Of a stretch of DNA of 64,000 nt, positions 21,601-32,984 are shown piece after piece. The notes under the pieces are model-generated. The model saw only the letters and a list, made by a program, of their open reading frames with translations. It did not search any database and had not been told where the DNA came from. This stretch comes from Chionis minor (lineage: Eukaryota; Chordata; Aves; Charadriiformes; Chionididae). Location: assembly GCA_013398295.1 (NCBI GenBank), contig VZSF01006901.1, positions 73,598-137,597 on the forward strand, read 5' to 3'. The position numbers and the translations under genes are program-made. Within the stretch, counting starts at the first letter, position 1. The number at the start of each line of letters is the position of its first letter.

Positions 21601-23940
21601 ACTTTACTGCACTACGTCCTTCCACGGGGACAGGGACATCTGACAATGGCACAGTAAAGAGTTTAGCTGCTAGACTGCTATTCACTGCAAGCACCGAGAG
21701 CTTTTCCTCACCTTTACGGCTGATCATCATGTCCTCTATACTGAACAGTGTGTGTACTATACACCTACTGAGATAGACAAGCTAAAAAAATAAAATTATG
21801 TATTTATCTGCCACTAGCCAGCATGCCCTGCACGTGTTCTGTCTGCAAAGGGAGACCCTTGTCTTCAAGCTGGAGAGTCACAGCAATAGAGAAGAACCTG
21901 CTCAGCTGGGAAGATGCCAAGCCCTTTCTAAGTAATTCAAAGTGTCCTTAAAGCTCGCTGTGCCATGAGTTATGGTGTCCTCGGAGGTGTAGGAATGTGC
22001 TGGAGCACTCAGAAGGGCAGAATGCAACACCACTGAGCACCCGTGTCCACTCGGGCACACACTGGTAGTAGTAACTACAGGTATTCTCAGCACAAAGCGT
22101 GGGACATCCCTGGCTGTGCCAAACCAGACCTGTGTGAAGTCCCACTGAGGGTCACAGTGCCTCCACCCGCCACAGCCCATCGCTGACCGACACCAAGCGT
22201 GCTTCTACCTGGAGAGGGGTTAAGAGGCTCTGTCCTACTGCGAGACAGGCAAGCCACAGCAGGACATGGCAGGACAACTGTGAGTTTTGGGAGCGTTACC
22301 ATCCATTTTTTTATGCTGACATCGTTGCTGCTCTCTTCCCGTGCACATTTTAAGCCCCTCTGGATGCAGCACGGTCTCCGTGATGCTGCTTCAGACAATC
22401 TGTTCTCCTCAACCACTGGTACCAAGCTCTCAGGACGCATTCAGCAGACTTGATCACACGATCTTTACTACAAATGCAATATTCCTTCCCCTGCCTGCCC
22501 CCTCAGTTGCCTCTCACTGTCCTTGTGCCCTCCGCTGTAACACAACAAGGTAATACCACAGCAGCCCAGGGCATCCCAATTAAATATGACAACTAACAAA
22601 AGGCCTTATAGCAAGTGGCAGAAAGCACTCGGATTTGCATCCCTCTGAATGGCAGCATCTGTACAGAGTGGAGAGAGGGGAAATCAGGTTCTTCACTGTG
22701 TATCCTAGCACTGGCAGCAGCAGTTTGGATGGTTTCTGAAGTCCTAGCACCAAGCTGGCAAGAGAAAAAATATCCTCATCACTCTCTCTCACTAAGGTAT
22801 GCAATCTATGTTCTTCTGCAATCAGGAGAGAGACGAAAGAAGAGTTCTTAGAGCTTTATGGAAAGTGGATTGAAAGTTATCCAACCATTTAAAAACTACT
22901 TTGAGAAAAATCCACAGTAGCAGCTCCAGCGATGAGCCTCTGCGGAAGCCAGCATCGGCAGAAAGCTCGGGCTGCCAGGGGGAAGCGCGTGTGCCACCCA
23001 GGCGTGGGGACTCCTCCGCAGACAGCCCCATCCCGCATGTGGGCAGCCAGCCTGCTCCTCAGCTCCACGGGCAGTTTGCTGGCACCACAACAAACACCAA
23101 ATGCCTGGTGTGAGCCCACGGCACCTGTAACGCCATGCAGGGTAGCCTGGCCCACGGAGATGGAGGGGTAGGAGCCTGCACACAGGGAAACGGCGAGGAG
23201 TAGCTGGTGCCGGCGGTAACGTGTAACCCTGTCAGCGCCGATTCACATGTCTATAACTTACTTCCACACAGGACTCACGGCAGTTCTTTCCAAAGATTAA
23301 GCAAGAGCATTGCACTTTATAGCAAAGCCATCTCCCACTGAGTGAGGGGAGCACTCCAGCATGCAAACCAGTTGCCTGAGCGCAGATGCTGGCCCTGGCA
23401 GGCATGGACAAGGCTAGCCCACGCTGAGCGACCATAACCTGCCCACACAGCAGGAGGGAGCAGCCAAGCTGCTTGCACCTTCCCGAGCACTGCAAGGTGC
23501 TCCTCTGCCCCGGCTAGGAAGCTCCTGTCCTCCGCTCTTCCTGCTCAGCTGAGTTAGCTGGGAATGGATTCCCAACGCCAAATAAGCCTTAGGCAGAGAG
23601 GCAGGTTTCCAAGGCCCTTGCCGAAGGGGAGACCATGCTTCTGCTTTTCTAAGTGCTCTGTGATCTTGCACTTGCAAGGCTTCTAGAGGCTTTTTCCTCC
23701 CACTGCACATTAGCAATTCATTGAGTGGTTTCTACAGGTCTGAAAAGGAACAGACGGACCAACTTTTAACATGTGGAGAGATGGAGTGGAAGAATTACAG
23801 AAAATTCCCCGAGAGACCATCATTAAGCCCAGAGCAACAGGCTCAATACCCGCTGCCCTTTCCCAAAGATGACACAGCCAGAGGGAGCCAAGACGGTCAC
23901 CGGTAAAAAGCTGGCGCCTCCCAAGGGAGAAGAGCTGTTC
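18700..23940. other. Noncoding stretch with one ancient repeat and a GC-rich patch
   Basis: No gene is supported. The longest frames are 117 codons (22087-22440 minus) and 110 codons (20018-20350 plus), without domains. GC-rich sequence at 22940-23110 produces four overlapping frames on both strands. The repeat at 19845-19915 is listed separately. Confidence 0.5.
19845..19915 (+). repeat. Ancient TCAATGG-core repeat, well preserved
   Basis: The text 'atccattgaaattaatgagt' is followed by 'tgttgacttcaatgagcctt' and 'gaattagggccct'. This is two imperfect copies of the CCATTGA..TCAATGG near-palindrome leading to the GGGCCC-type end, the best-preserved member of the family seen in this window. 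It is known to me as scattered ancient text in bird and turtle genomes. I do not assign a family name. Confidence 0.55.
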
Positions 23941-24050
23941 ATCTTCCAAAGGTCCCCAGACCTGTGAACTCAGGTACGCCACGTCTCTTTCCCAGTCTCC
24001 CACTCTGTAAAGTGGTGATAAAACTTCACAGCAGGCTCAATTCATTAATT
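23800..24050 (+). repeat. MIR/L3-like ancient repeat
   Basis: The segment 23985-24030 (tctctttcccagtctcccac then tctgtaaagtggtgataaaa) matches the MIR-type signature cctcagtttccccatctgtaaaatggggataata. Upstream, 'cccaaagatgacacagccag' (23863-23882) resembles the reverse-strand MIR text cccaaggtcacacagctag, so a second, oppositely oriented fragment may precede it, as at 7898-7960. Confidence 0.55.
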
Positions 24051-25987
24051 CTGAAAACATTCAAATGCAACAGCAAAGCTTCTCTGTAAATATGCAAATC
24101 CACAAATCAATGAGTATTCATAGGGGAGGAGAAATCATGGGTGGGGCTGAGAACATCCAGAATTTGAAGTTTCCCCCAGCAATCTCCTCCTCCTGCAGTT
24201 TCCTGGAAAAAGGCTGTTCTGATAGATGTGCTGCTCTTGTAATGCGAATTTTGTTCAACAGTCTAATATTATTATTTCTAAATTTACTAATACTGGATAC
24301 AAACCCATCAGTATTCATGAAAACCTGCAAGTTTACAAGCTCTCGCACATACAAACAGAAGCCATCCCAAACACCGTGCTGTATTTAGAAGGCTGCTTTG
24401 AAAATCTGGCTCTCAGTATCACCTTTGGTTGCTAAATAAACTTGCCTGGAGATTAACCACAGCCTGCACAAAAATAGTTACACAACAGTTTTACGACTTT
24501 GAGTAGAAATGGGTGTTGGTAAAGAAGCATGCTTGATTTTTTTTCACTGAAGTTGAAATGTGAAAAAAAACACAATATAAGCTCTGTAAGCAGATTCTTC
24601 ATGGTAAATAAATATGCAGAGATGCAGAGAATGCTAAGTGATCATTTTTAGAACATTTATTTTTGGCAGGATAAACACTTTCAGACCGCAAGCAACTTCT
24701 CTGTGTGTACAGAATCTCCAACTGCGAAAAGAAAACAAATAGCAGAGTTTCATTTGTTGTAATCAGGATTTTTTTCATGACTGTTTAGAATAAAGCTGGA
24801 TCACATTTGAGTGGCTTGGAAATTCATTGTTTAAGCATTAGTCTCCAGTGGTAAACATCCTACAATATGTGTATAATACAGCAACTATTTTTGTACTTCA
24901 AAGCCTTCCCTTGTAATTTGTGAAGGTGCAGGACACAAACAACCTCTTCTTTTCCCTTCTAGGGAACAGGGGCTTCGTTGCTTGTCTTTACCTAGCAGAG
25001 ATCCCTCATCATCCTGCACCAGACTCCATGTACTCATGTGGAAATTAGACACAAACACCAGGCAGCAAATTGCACTGGAGAAACGTAACTCTCTTGAGAA
25101 ACAGGAGTATAATGGGGGCACTGTACAGTCCAGGAGCCTTATTATTCCCCCACTCATCTGGGCACGGGGTTTTTTTAAATACAGGAACTCCCTGTTGACT
25201 CTTCAGGATTGAATATCGTGCAGATGAGGAAATCTGGGACAAGGACAGATGCTCGGCTGGTATGAAAGACCATGGCTCCACGGCCAGCGCCCGACCACAG
25301 TCCCGGCTACCATCACCCCCTTTCAGAGGAGGCGACTTTCATCACTTTAGGTAGAGGAACGGAGCAGAGTTGAAAAATGTAGCTTCTTGTATTGAGCAAC
25401 CTAGTGGAAATCTGGCTGCTCAACACTTCTGAAAACACCCGTCCGGACTGTCCCACACTGAGTGTCCAAGTAACGAACAGCCAATATTAGTCAACGATCT
25501 GGGAAATGTCAGCTTGCCAAGGTCACGTAAGTCTGTGGCAGGAGAAGTAACAGGATCATCTGGCTCTTCTCCTGTTTCTCAGCCACAAAACTTTCTTCCT
25601 CCCCTAACAATTACATATGTGGGTTTCCTTAACAGTTTCTTTTTACATTCCTGTTTAAACAGCACAGGGAAAAGGAAGAGGAGACTTGATGTGGAAAATT
25701 AGTTTTGGAAATGTTGAGCAGTGTGGATTTGCCAACTTCTGTTCCTCCAGTCAATTCATTGTAGACACTCTCAGCTCTCACCGAAATGCTATTTTTAGGC
25801 TGTACGTCAGTTTTCACAACTGAGACTGACAGGATTTTTCTAAAGGCTTCTCCCTGAGAATTAAAAAAGAAAAACAACGTGGAAATTCTGCTTCCCTCTT
25901 TGTGCTGGGGCTCCACCAACAGCTGCTCCAGTGCAAAGCTCCAAAGAGACCCAGCCCCGCAGGAGCAGCTTTTTCAGCAAGCATCAG

Positions 25988-26045
25988 GAGATTCCCAACA
26001 CAAGGGAGATGTGCGGGAGATTCCCAACACGAGGGAGATGTGCAG
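25988..26045. repeat. 29-bp tandem duplication
   Basis: The unit that begins gagattcccaacac and ends gagatgtgcgg occupies 25988-26016. It repeats at 26017-26045 with two substitutions (caagg to cgagg, and gcgg to gcag). Two copies only. It looks like a local duplication, not part of a known satellite. Confidence 0.9.
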
Positions 26046-26105
26046 GTCTTTCACATCTAATGCGGCACGTGGAGCCTTAAAATGTTCTGAGGAGATGCTC
26101 TGCAG

Positions 26106-26429
26106 CAAAACAAAGTACAGATGCAGAGCAGGGCTCAGCAAATGCAGCTTTCCAAAGGAATCCTTCAGCTGTTGCCGGAGCTGCCAGGTGGCTCCGTGGG
26201 GGCAGACGCAGCTGCGGAGCCACAGCGCCCAGCGCACCGGCTGCTGCCCCCAACCCAGCTCGGGCACGAGGGCGCCCCAGACCTTCACCAGCACTTCTTC
26301 ACACTGCTCGGTGGTATCCACTGAGCTGCAGCCTTTAAATGAGAAGGCCAGAAATGCAGAAGTGGTACCTTTTGTTACAGTGAAAAACACCAGCAAAGCC
26401 TCCAGCAGCAACAGCCGTCTCCGTTGCAT
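26106..26429 (-). other. Open frame with signal-peptide-like start, coding status doubtful
   Basis: On the minus strand, an ATG at 26429 opens a frame starting MQRRRLLLLEALLVFFTV. It has a basic n-region, then a hydrophobic core, like a signal peptide, and a downstream segment with spaced cysteines (GCSSVDTTEQCEEV). A possible donor AAAG|GTACC follows codon 20. Against it: the 186-codon plus frame covers the same DNA, frames this long are expected by chance, and I see no matching second exon. I do not call a gene. Confidence 0.12.
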
Positions 26430-26959
26430 TATTTGTTGAGCACTCGTCATGCTGTTGGACATGCACATTAAGAAATTATAGTTTCTGCATGGTTATTTCC
26501 TGAAGCTAACAGGTGTCTAAAGCCAGCTTCCAGCTCTGCTCGCCATCCAAATATAAGGAACTTGAAGCAGGTTTAGCTTCTGGGTTTTTTTTAGAGAAAA
26601 AGTCTGTGCTTAAGATGTTTGCTATAGCTATTTTGATGGGGCCATGTACATACTGACAGAGCAGGGCTGCGGTGAGGACGTCTCATCCGCACATAAACCA
26701 ATGGCTCAACCAAAAAGAAAAAATTGCTGTAAAAGACTTGTTATTGCAATGTTGCTAAGCATTTTTATTCAATATCCACATGGATATTTGAGACTGCTTG
26801 ATAATAACGCAGATTGTTTTGAATATTCCGGGGCCATTTATCCTTAAGAGGCTTTGGACAAGTAATCCAGCTAGATTTCAGTTTGCTGATCAATGTGTCT
26901 AGATATTTGATGGCACGGTTCTACAGAGAAAACATAGCATCACTGTGCTAGCCGAGGGC

Positions 26960-27002
26960 GGTGAGTTCACACAGGTGTAACTGAGCGCAGAATCTACCTC
27001 CC
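26960..27002 (+). repeat. Short degenerate copy of ancient repeat (ACACCAGTGTAACTGA text)
   Basis: The string 'acacaggtgtaactgagcgc' followed by 'agaatctacctc' resembles 'ACACCAGTGTAACTGAGATCAGAATCTGGCCC'. This is the forward version of the sequence found in antisense at 17861-17920. Confidence 0.45.
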
Positions 27003-30000
27003 AAGGGTTTTCTGGTGCTTCCTGAAGCTGACAAGATTAATTTAGCCATTTGGAAATCTGTTGCCAAGCCCGAGTCCCCAGAAGACTGCATAGCAATAGC
27101 AAGATTAAAAGCAGATGGTTCAGCAACGAAGGTTTTATAGTTAAACTTTTAACAGACTTAAAATTCTTGGGCTTCATATCAGCATCTTCTTTCCTTCAAC
27201 TCAGCGTGTATTAGTATCTTTTGAACACTTCCGTAGGACATGAAGCCAAGCACACTGTGCTAACAATATGACCACAAAAATATATATACCTTTAGGATAG
27301 GCTTAATAAGAGGTTAAGGAAACGTTGATTTTGGCTCAGCCAAAGCACTATGCAATTAGACCATGTCCATGTCATTGTTAATTTCCACAAAAGGATGCTG
27401 GAATTTAAAATATGAAGAGATAACATTTCCAGGAGGGGCTTTATCAGCTCAGCCTGTTCAACGTGATTTAAAGACTACTGCAGTTGACAAAGAGCCTCCA
27501 CCATCAAGGTGAGGCATTTGAAAAGGGTTGAGGCTGGCTCCTGGGAGCCGATGCCCACACACTGCTCCTGTTCCCATCGGACCCGCTGGACCTCTCTGTC
27601 AAGGGCGGCGGGAGCAGGCATGATGTCGGTCAGGCTGTTGGCATCCCCAGGCGTCTGGAGACCTGTGATGGAGAGGAGCAACGCGGGAGCAGCTAGAGGT
27701 ATTAACGGTTCTGGAAGTTACCTAACAAACTTATAATTTCTCTGGCCAGCCCGAGCTCTCTCCTCTCCTCTCCCACTGCCCTGCTATACAGCTTTGACCT
27801 GCACCAGGCCAGCCACAGCTCTGTCACCGTTGTGCCAAGGTCTCTACTTCAGGCTTCCCTTCAGGTAAGTAAGATTTAGACCCTGGTCAGTCCACCTCCA
27901 AGCCTCAGCGCACTCAAGCCTCAGGGGTGATGTCCTTTCTAGATCTTTTAGTCTCCAGTGCTAATCCTGAGCACTCGCGTAAGCAGGACAGAAAACAAGG
28001 CACGTCCAAGAAAGAATATGCCTGGTTGCATCCTTAGTGACTTGTTTCAAACTCCCACTTAACATCAGAAATAAAGGGAGGACAAGTGTCTCCATTTTGT
28101 GTATGAGAAACCTTCCCTCTCTGGCGAAGTAGCAATTAAAACAATCCTCCAGCCTTTCCACATAAGGCCAAATAAAGACAAATAAAAATAAAATACACAG
28201 AAAATCTCTATTGGGCATTTCTTCTTCTCCAAGATCTTGCAAAACATCTTTATAACACAAGCCCAGGATCACAACTGACTTTATGGCTGCCCCATGCAGA
28301 AGCTGAATGCCGGCACAGAGCTAGCAAGAACACGACAGCCCTTTCTTCACATCATCTGCACTGAACAGCCTCAGGATTTGCTTTCTAGAGGTCATTTCAG
28401 TCAGTTCTCACAAAGGCATTCGGGGGGGACCAAGCAGCAACTGTTTCTCTCCACAAATGACAAAAAAGAGCTTTGCATTAATGGCCTTTCTTGCCCGGAA
28501 TACCCTGCGATACCCAGGCTGAGGCAGGCAGAGGCAGGTCTCCATCTCACAGGTCAGGCCCATGTCAGCACACTCCCCGCTTCAGAATAAAGCAAGAAAA
28601 ATGCAAGTAACCACAGCGCCTGGTCCTGAAGCCTTCAGCCAGAGAACACAGCTGGCCTGATTCTTCCCATCCCGGAGAACAGACTTGCAGGAGTGTTTCA
28701 AACCCACCCCCCGGTTCTGCGTACCTGCTGCGTGGTGCCGTTCTGCATGCCCCGGTGAGTCTTGCTTTACCCTCTCCAAATGTCACTTTGAAGGCAAAGT
28801 TAGTCGCAAGGACAAAAAAAACTGCACCTGCAAAAGCTGAGGAGGCCTGCTTTGAAAAACCAAACCCCAAAATACATTTAGACACATGAATATAGCGGCC
28901 AAACCTCAACTTAAATCTTCCATATGAAGTGTAAGGAATCAAATAACCATCCAGAAAAGATGTCTGCAAAATAACTTGGCTCATAATATTTTCATTTGGG
29001 TTAAATTAAAATAATTGTAAATCTTCAGCACACAGCACGAGAGCTTGATTCTGTGTAACACTGTACGTGTCCCATTAAGCTTTATACTCAGCTCAGTCCT
29101 ACAAAAATGCTTTGAAAACCAGACCGAGTTGCCTTTCCTTGGGCAACCAATCGCAAAACTGCAAGAACGCAGAATAAGCTCCATGAGTGAACTTTCTCCA
29201 TTGCCATTAACCAGAGCTAAAAGAGGCAGGGGAACAGGAGGGGCAGAAGAAACATTCCTTGGAACGAAGTGGAAAAGCATCATTACACACTGATCTCTTG
29301 GAGCGGCGTTAAGCCTCAGCTGTGCCTGAATTAGACGCCAGTGCCAAGTTGACTATCTCACACATAAACATGGTTTATCTAATGATCCATTCGTAATGAC
29401 TTCCAAGTTGTGACTTCCTGGGCATCCTGGAGGTTTAAGAAAAGAAGGTATCTGGCCTAGAATGCTCCTCACACACAAAGAATTGAGTCCTGCTGGCTGC
29501 AACTAAGCTCTGCGGGGAGCGAGAAACTTTGGACACCATTTTCCAGGCTTTCTGCTAAATCCAGAGGATCAAGAAAAGCAAAGGAGGTGAAAAATCACCT
29601 CCATCCACAACCTTGTTAAATCATTGCTGATCACTACAGATCAGATTTTGCTAATGTGATCAGAAAGCTCGATCCACACATTGGAATGGGAATTTACAGC
29701 ACAACACATGGGCAGTTGCCTGTGAAAACGATGCTAACTCCTGCCCACTCCTCCTCTCAGTTTGGATCCTTTTGCCTCCACCATCTTGTCTTGCCAACCC
29801 GGTCCCTCAGGGTATTCACAGAACTGGTGTCAGCAAAGCATGGGAAGAAGGGTGTTTGTAGACCCTGCCCCCACTATCCAGGCTCAAGGATGGCCCCAGC
29901 TGGGTGAAATACAGACATGTGTTGAGACTGCTCGGCCTCTTCCCACACACAGCACAGTTGCATCTGATCCCACAATGCAGACGCTACCAGAAACATATTG

Positions 30001-30974
30001 TCCATGTGGTACTCCTGGACTACCAACAGATCACCTGAGCTCTGGTCTTCATCCAGTAGAGGAAGCTGTCATGGAGACCAGAGACGCTCTGTCCTGCGTG
30101 ATACAGACACTCCTGCAGGCTCACCACAATGTACTGTTGTTGTGTGTTTCCACTGCAACGGGGCATCTCTAGGTCTGATCCTGAAGCACGCTGGTATCCC
30201 CAGCTTCACTCCTGAGCATCAGGCTGAGTTCTCCTGGAACCTCTCAGTTCCTCTTTCCACAGCACTGCATTTTGCGGGAGCTTAGCCCTACCCATGTGGG
30301 TAGCCCAGTCTCGTCACTCATGCCTGGGTCTTACTGAAGCTCTCATTGACTTTGTGACGCTTGGAATTAATCACTCCATTTCTCCAGTCCAGCTATAAAC
30401 AGAGTATTAAAATTCCCACCTCACAGTTGTATTGGCACCAAGTACCAGCCTTAAAGAGGGTTTAAGAATCTTTGCTAAAGGTAGCACAGAAGGGCAAAGG
30501 TTAATGATTAACTGGCACAGTTCTGCTCGTTAGTTCTTGTAGAGGAAGAGTTCGGAATAAGTTAAATCCCAACACATGAATTTATTTCCAGAGCTCTTTC
30601 TGAAATTGCTTCTTCATATTGGTGCCAATAAATCTTACATTCCAGCCATGCTTCTCTAATAGATACAGGCATAAATTCTTATTTTCAGTTGGCCAGATTC
30701 ATGACAAAGAAAAAAGGAAGAATTAAGCAAAATCTGCAGCTAGCATTTATCTATCTCTATCCTGCAGCCGCCTTTCTCATTACTCCTGCAGCTCTCATAC
30801 GCAGAAGCAGCCAAGCTCTCCACATGCAGCTTTAATGGAACACCTATCCCGCAGCATCCAACTGCAGCATTCAACTGGGACCACAGCTGCAAATAAAAAC
30901 GATTGTACACTTCCCGAGCAAACACAGCAATGATAGTGTGGATAATACCTTGTACCGCTGAAACAAGAGCCATC

Positions 30975-31150
30975 CAAAGATTTCAAAGTGCTTTACTGGC
31001 ATTCATAATTTAAGATAATCCACATCCTCCTAAAGGCGACACTGGATCCTCACTTTGCAGATGAAGAATAGAGGCATTAAACGATCAAGGGATCAAGGGG
31101 CACGAAAGAGTAAGGCAGCACTGGACAAGGTCCTGCTCACAAGCCCAGAC
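30975..31150 (-). repeat. MIR/L3-like ancient repeat, reverse orientation
   Basis: The segment 30985-31110 runs 'caaagtgctttactggcatt', then 'ggatcctcactttgcagatg' and 'aagaatagaggcattaaacg'. This parallels the reverse signature 'caaagcgctttacaaacatt ... atccccattttacagatggggaaactgaggca' of L3/MIR-type elements. The order of three landmarks is kept, making this one of the more secure ancient-repeat calls here. Confidence 0.6.
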
Positions 31151-31159
31151 ATCACAGAA

Positions 31160-32488
31160 ACTGGACTTTGTGATGATTTCTGCAGACGCCGTAACCATTG
31201 CCATATGCTTCTGAAGCTTTATCAATTTCTCTGTTTTATTTCCTAAATTACACTCTTAGTGTTATCCCATCCCTACTGCCCTCATCTTCTTCTCTTGTGT
31301 GAACACTATTGCTTCATCCTGGTACCAATTACACTGTCCATGCCAAAGCTTTGGTAGAACAGCTACAGCGTTTTAGCTCTTTTCTATACATTAGAGATTA
31401 CTAGTTACTTCTAAAACATACCCTACTTTTCCTGCCTTCCCTGCCCAGGCAGTACACTTTCTGACACTGTACAAGTTATGAGATGAGCTATCTTTTCCAG
31501 GAGGAATCTGGGATACCAGTCTTCTTAAGCAGGGTCTGTTCTAGCCTAGGGTTTTCATTCAGCTCAGGTTCTGTTTATTGAATAACCCTCAAAGTTTCAG
31601 ACCCTGGTTTAAAAGTTTTAATTGATGCACGCAAAAAAGTTAGATGAGGCACTGTCTCTCCTGATGGACCTCTCCCTGCAGATCATGAGACTGGGGAATT
31701 TAAAAGCAAAGATTTTGCTCTTCCACTTCACTACCATAAAACCTACCTTCTCGCTCTATAATTAATCCCAGTGAAATGAAACACAGCAGCCTAACGGATT
31801 CACCTGTTGGCGTGTAAAGTGCAAAAAGGCTGACTGAGTATACAACTTCAGAGGTGCAGTTCAGTTTTTCTAATGTAGCTCTTAATGAGCATCTTGTAGA
31901 TGAACATCGCAGAGCACAGGACAGGCCAGAGAGACAACAACAACAAAAGGCTTCTACGACACTAGATAGAGGTGAAGCAGCACTGTGGTATGCTGAATTA
32001 TAAATGAGAAAAACAAATGTAAAGACAGTCTGTCTCATGAAAAGCCAAAACCAAACACAAGTCTTACTCCAGCCAAAGTATAAGCTGAAAATAGAGAATC
32101 CAGTTTGCCTCTGAGCTGACCTGAAACAAGGGCTAAACTCACACCTAAGGAAGAACACTGGAAAATAAACCAAACCTAGAAAAAGCCTCATGAATACAGT
32201 GGTATTCTTGTAAGTGCAGTGTTTTTCCTTGCTGAGAACAAACAGAAATTACTTAGAAGTTCATGGCGCTTGAGAGCAGGGAGATCCTAAAAGACAGAGC
32301 TTTCCCCACCCAAAATCAAGTAAAACTTCTTCCACAAGGTAATGCTAACACTGTGCTGAGGAATACGGACCAGGTAAGCCATAGGCTGACAGCTCAAATT
32401 CAATTGCAATACTTAAGACTCAGTTCTTGATAAATATACACAAAACAGGATACTACAGATGCTGGTAAATAATTGTGCAGTAGGATTG
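31160..32488. other. Noncoding stretch up to the LTR insertion
   Basis: A 163-codon minus frame (31700-32191) is present. It is rich in Phe, Leu, Cys and Ser, as expected from translating A/G-rich DNA in antisense, and has no regular membrane-segment pattern or family match that I know. I call nothing else. Confidence 0.5.
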
Positions 32489-32493
32489 AGCAG
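32489..32493. repeat. Target-site duplication, left copy
   Basis: The five bases agcag directly precede the LTR end tgtcatgg. The five bases aacag directly follow the other end. Four of five match, which suggests a 5-bp target duplication with one later substitution. Confidence 0.5.
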
Positions 32494-32979
32494 TGTCATG
32501 GTTTAACCCCAGCCGACACCTGGGACCATGCAGCCACTCGTGCAGTTCTCTCCCCCAGAAGGGCAGGAAGAAGAGGGAGGAAAGAAGGGGAAAGGGAAAG
32601 GAAAAAAACCTGGCGGGTTGAGATAAAGACAGTTTAACAGAAACAATAACAGAAAAGGAAAATAACAATCATAATAACAGCAATAACAATAACGACACAA
32701 GTCACTCAGGACCAGGTGAACTGGCACAGTCCAGAGCGGTCATGGTGGATTCCACCCGCCCCGGGCCAACCCCCAGTTGCCAACAGTAGGGAATATTCCA
32801 TTGGCCATTCCGTTTTTCTGTCTATGCTCCTTCTCAGCTTCTGTGGGAAGCTGAAAAGAGTCCTTGAAAAGTATAACCATGGCTTAGCCACAACTAAAAC
32901 AATAAACAGTATTATTGACAACCCTTTCACAGCAATCACTAGGAAGAAAATTAAGTCTTTTCCAGCTGAAACCAGGACA
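32494..32979 (-). mobile_element. Solo LTR of an avian endogenous retrovirus
   Basis: This 486-bp element is read on the minus strand. It starts tgtcctggtttcagctg at 32979 and ends ggttaaaccatgaca at 32494, so it has the canonical TG...CA termini. Landmarks known from a very common bird LTR are present in order: aggaagaaaattaa near the U3 start, a CCAAT box (reverse attgg at 32800-32804), the gttgagataaagacagttta segment, and the aaccccagcc terminal block. It is shorter than the copies I know (often over 600 bp), so internal deletions are likely. No gag, pol or env sequence adjoins it, so this is a recombination remnant. The frames of 71-115 codons across it are LTR-derived and not genes. Retroviral class (ERVL- or ERVK-like) is not settled. 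Confidence 0.85.
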
Positions 32980-32984
32980 AACAG
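32980..32984. repeat. Target-site duplication, right copy
   Basis: The five bases aacag directly follow the LTR start (minus-strand sense) and match agcag on the other side at four of five positions. Confidence 0.5.

Larger units (their letters stand above)
24060..30960. other. Noncoding stretch including the longest chance frames
   Basis: The 186-codon plus frame (25879-26439) and the 164-codon minus frame (25974-26468) overlap each other almost entirely. The 139-codon minus frame at 28565-28984 and the 136-codon plus frame at 29762-30172 also lie here. None has a family that I recognise. A short repeat at 26965-27000 and a 29-bp duplication at 25988-26045 are listed separately. Confidence 0.5.

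Noticed and set aside
25879..26439. 186-codon plus-strand open frame, the longest in the window
   Set aside because: About one or two frames this long are expected by chance in 64 kb on six frames at this composition. It overlaps a 164-codon frame on the other strand, contains a 29-bp tandem duplication, and has no recognisable domain.
28565..28984. 139-codon minus frame with a hydrophobic stretch (AFAGAVFFVLATNFAF)
   Set aside because: I considered a small membrane protein exon, but found no family match, no clear splice sites, and an ordinary chance length.
31700..32191. 163-codon minus frame rich in Phe, Leu and Cys
   Set aside because: The composition looks like antisense translation of A/G-rich DNA. 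No regular membrane-segment spacing or known family.
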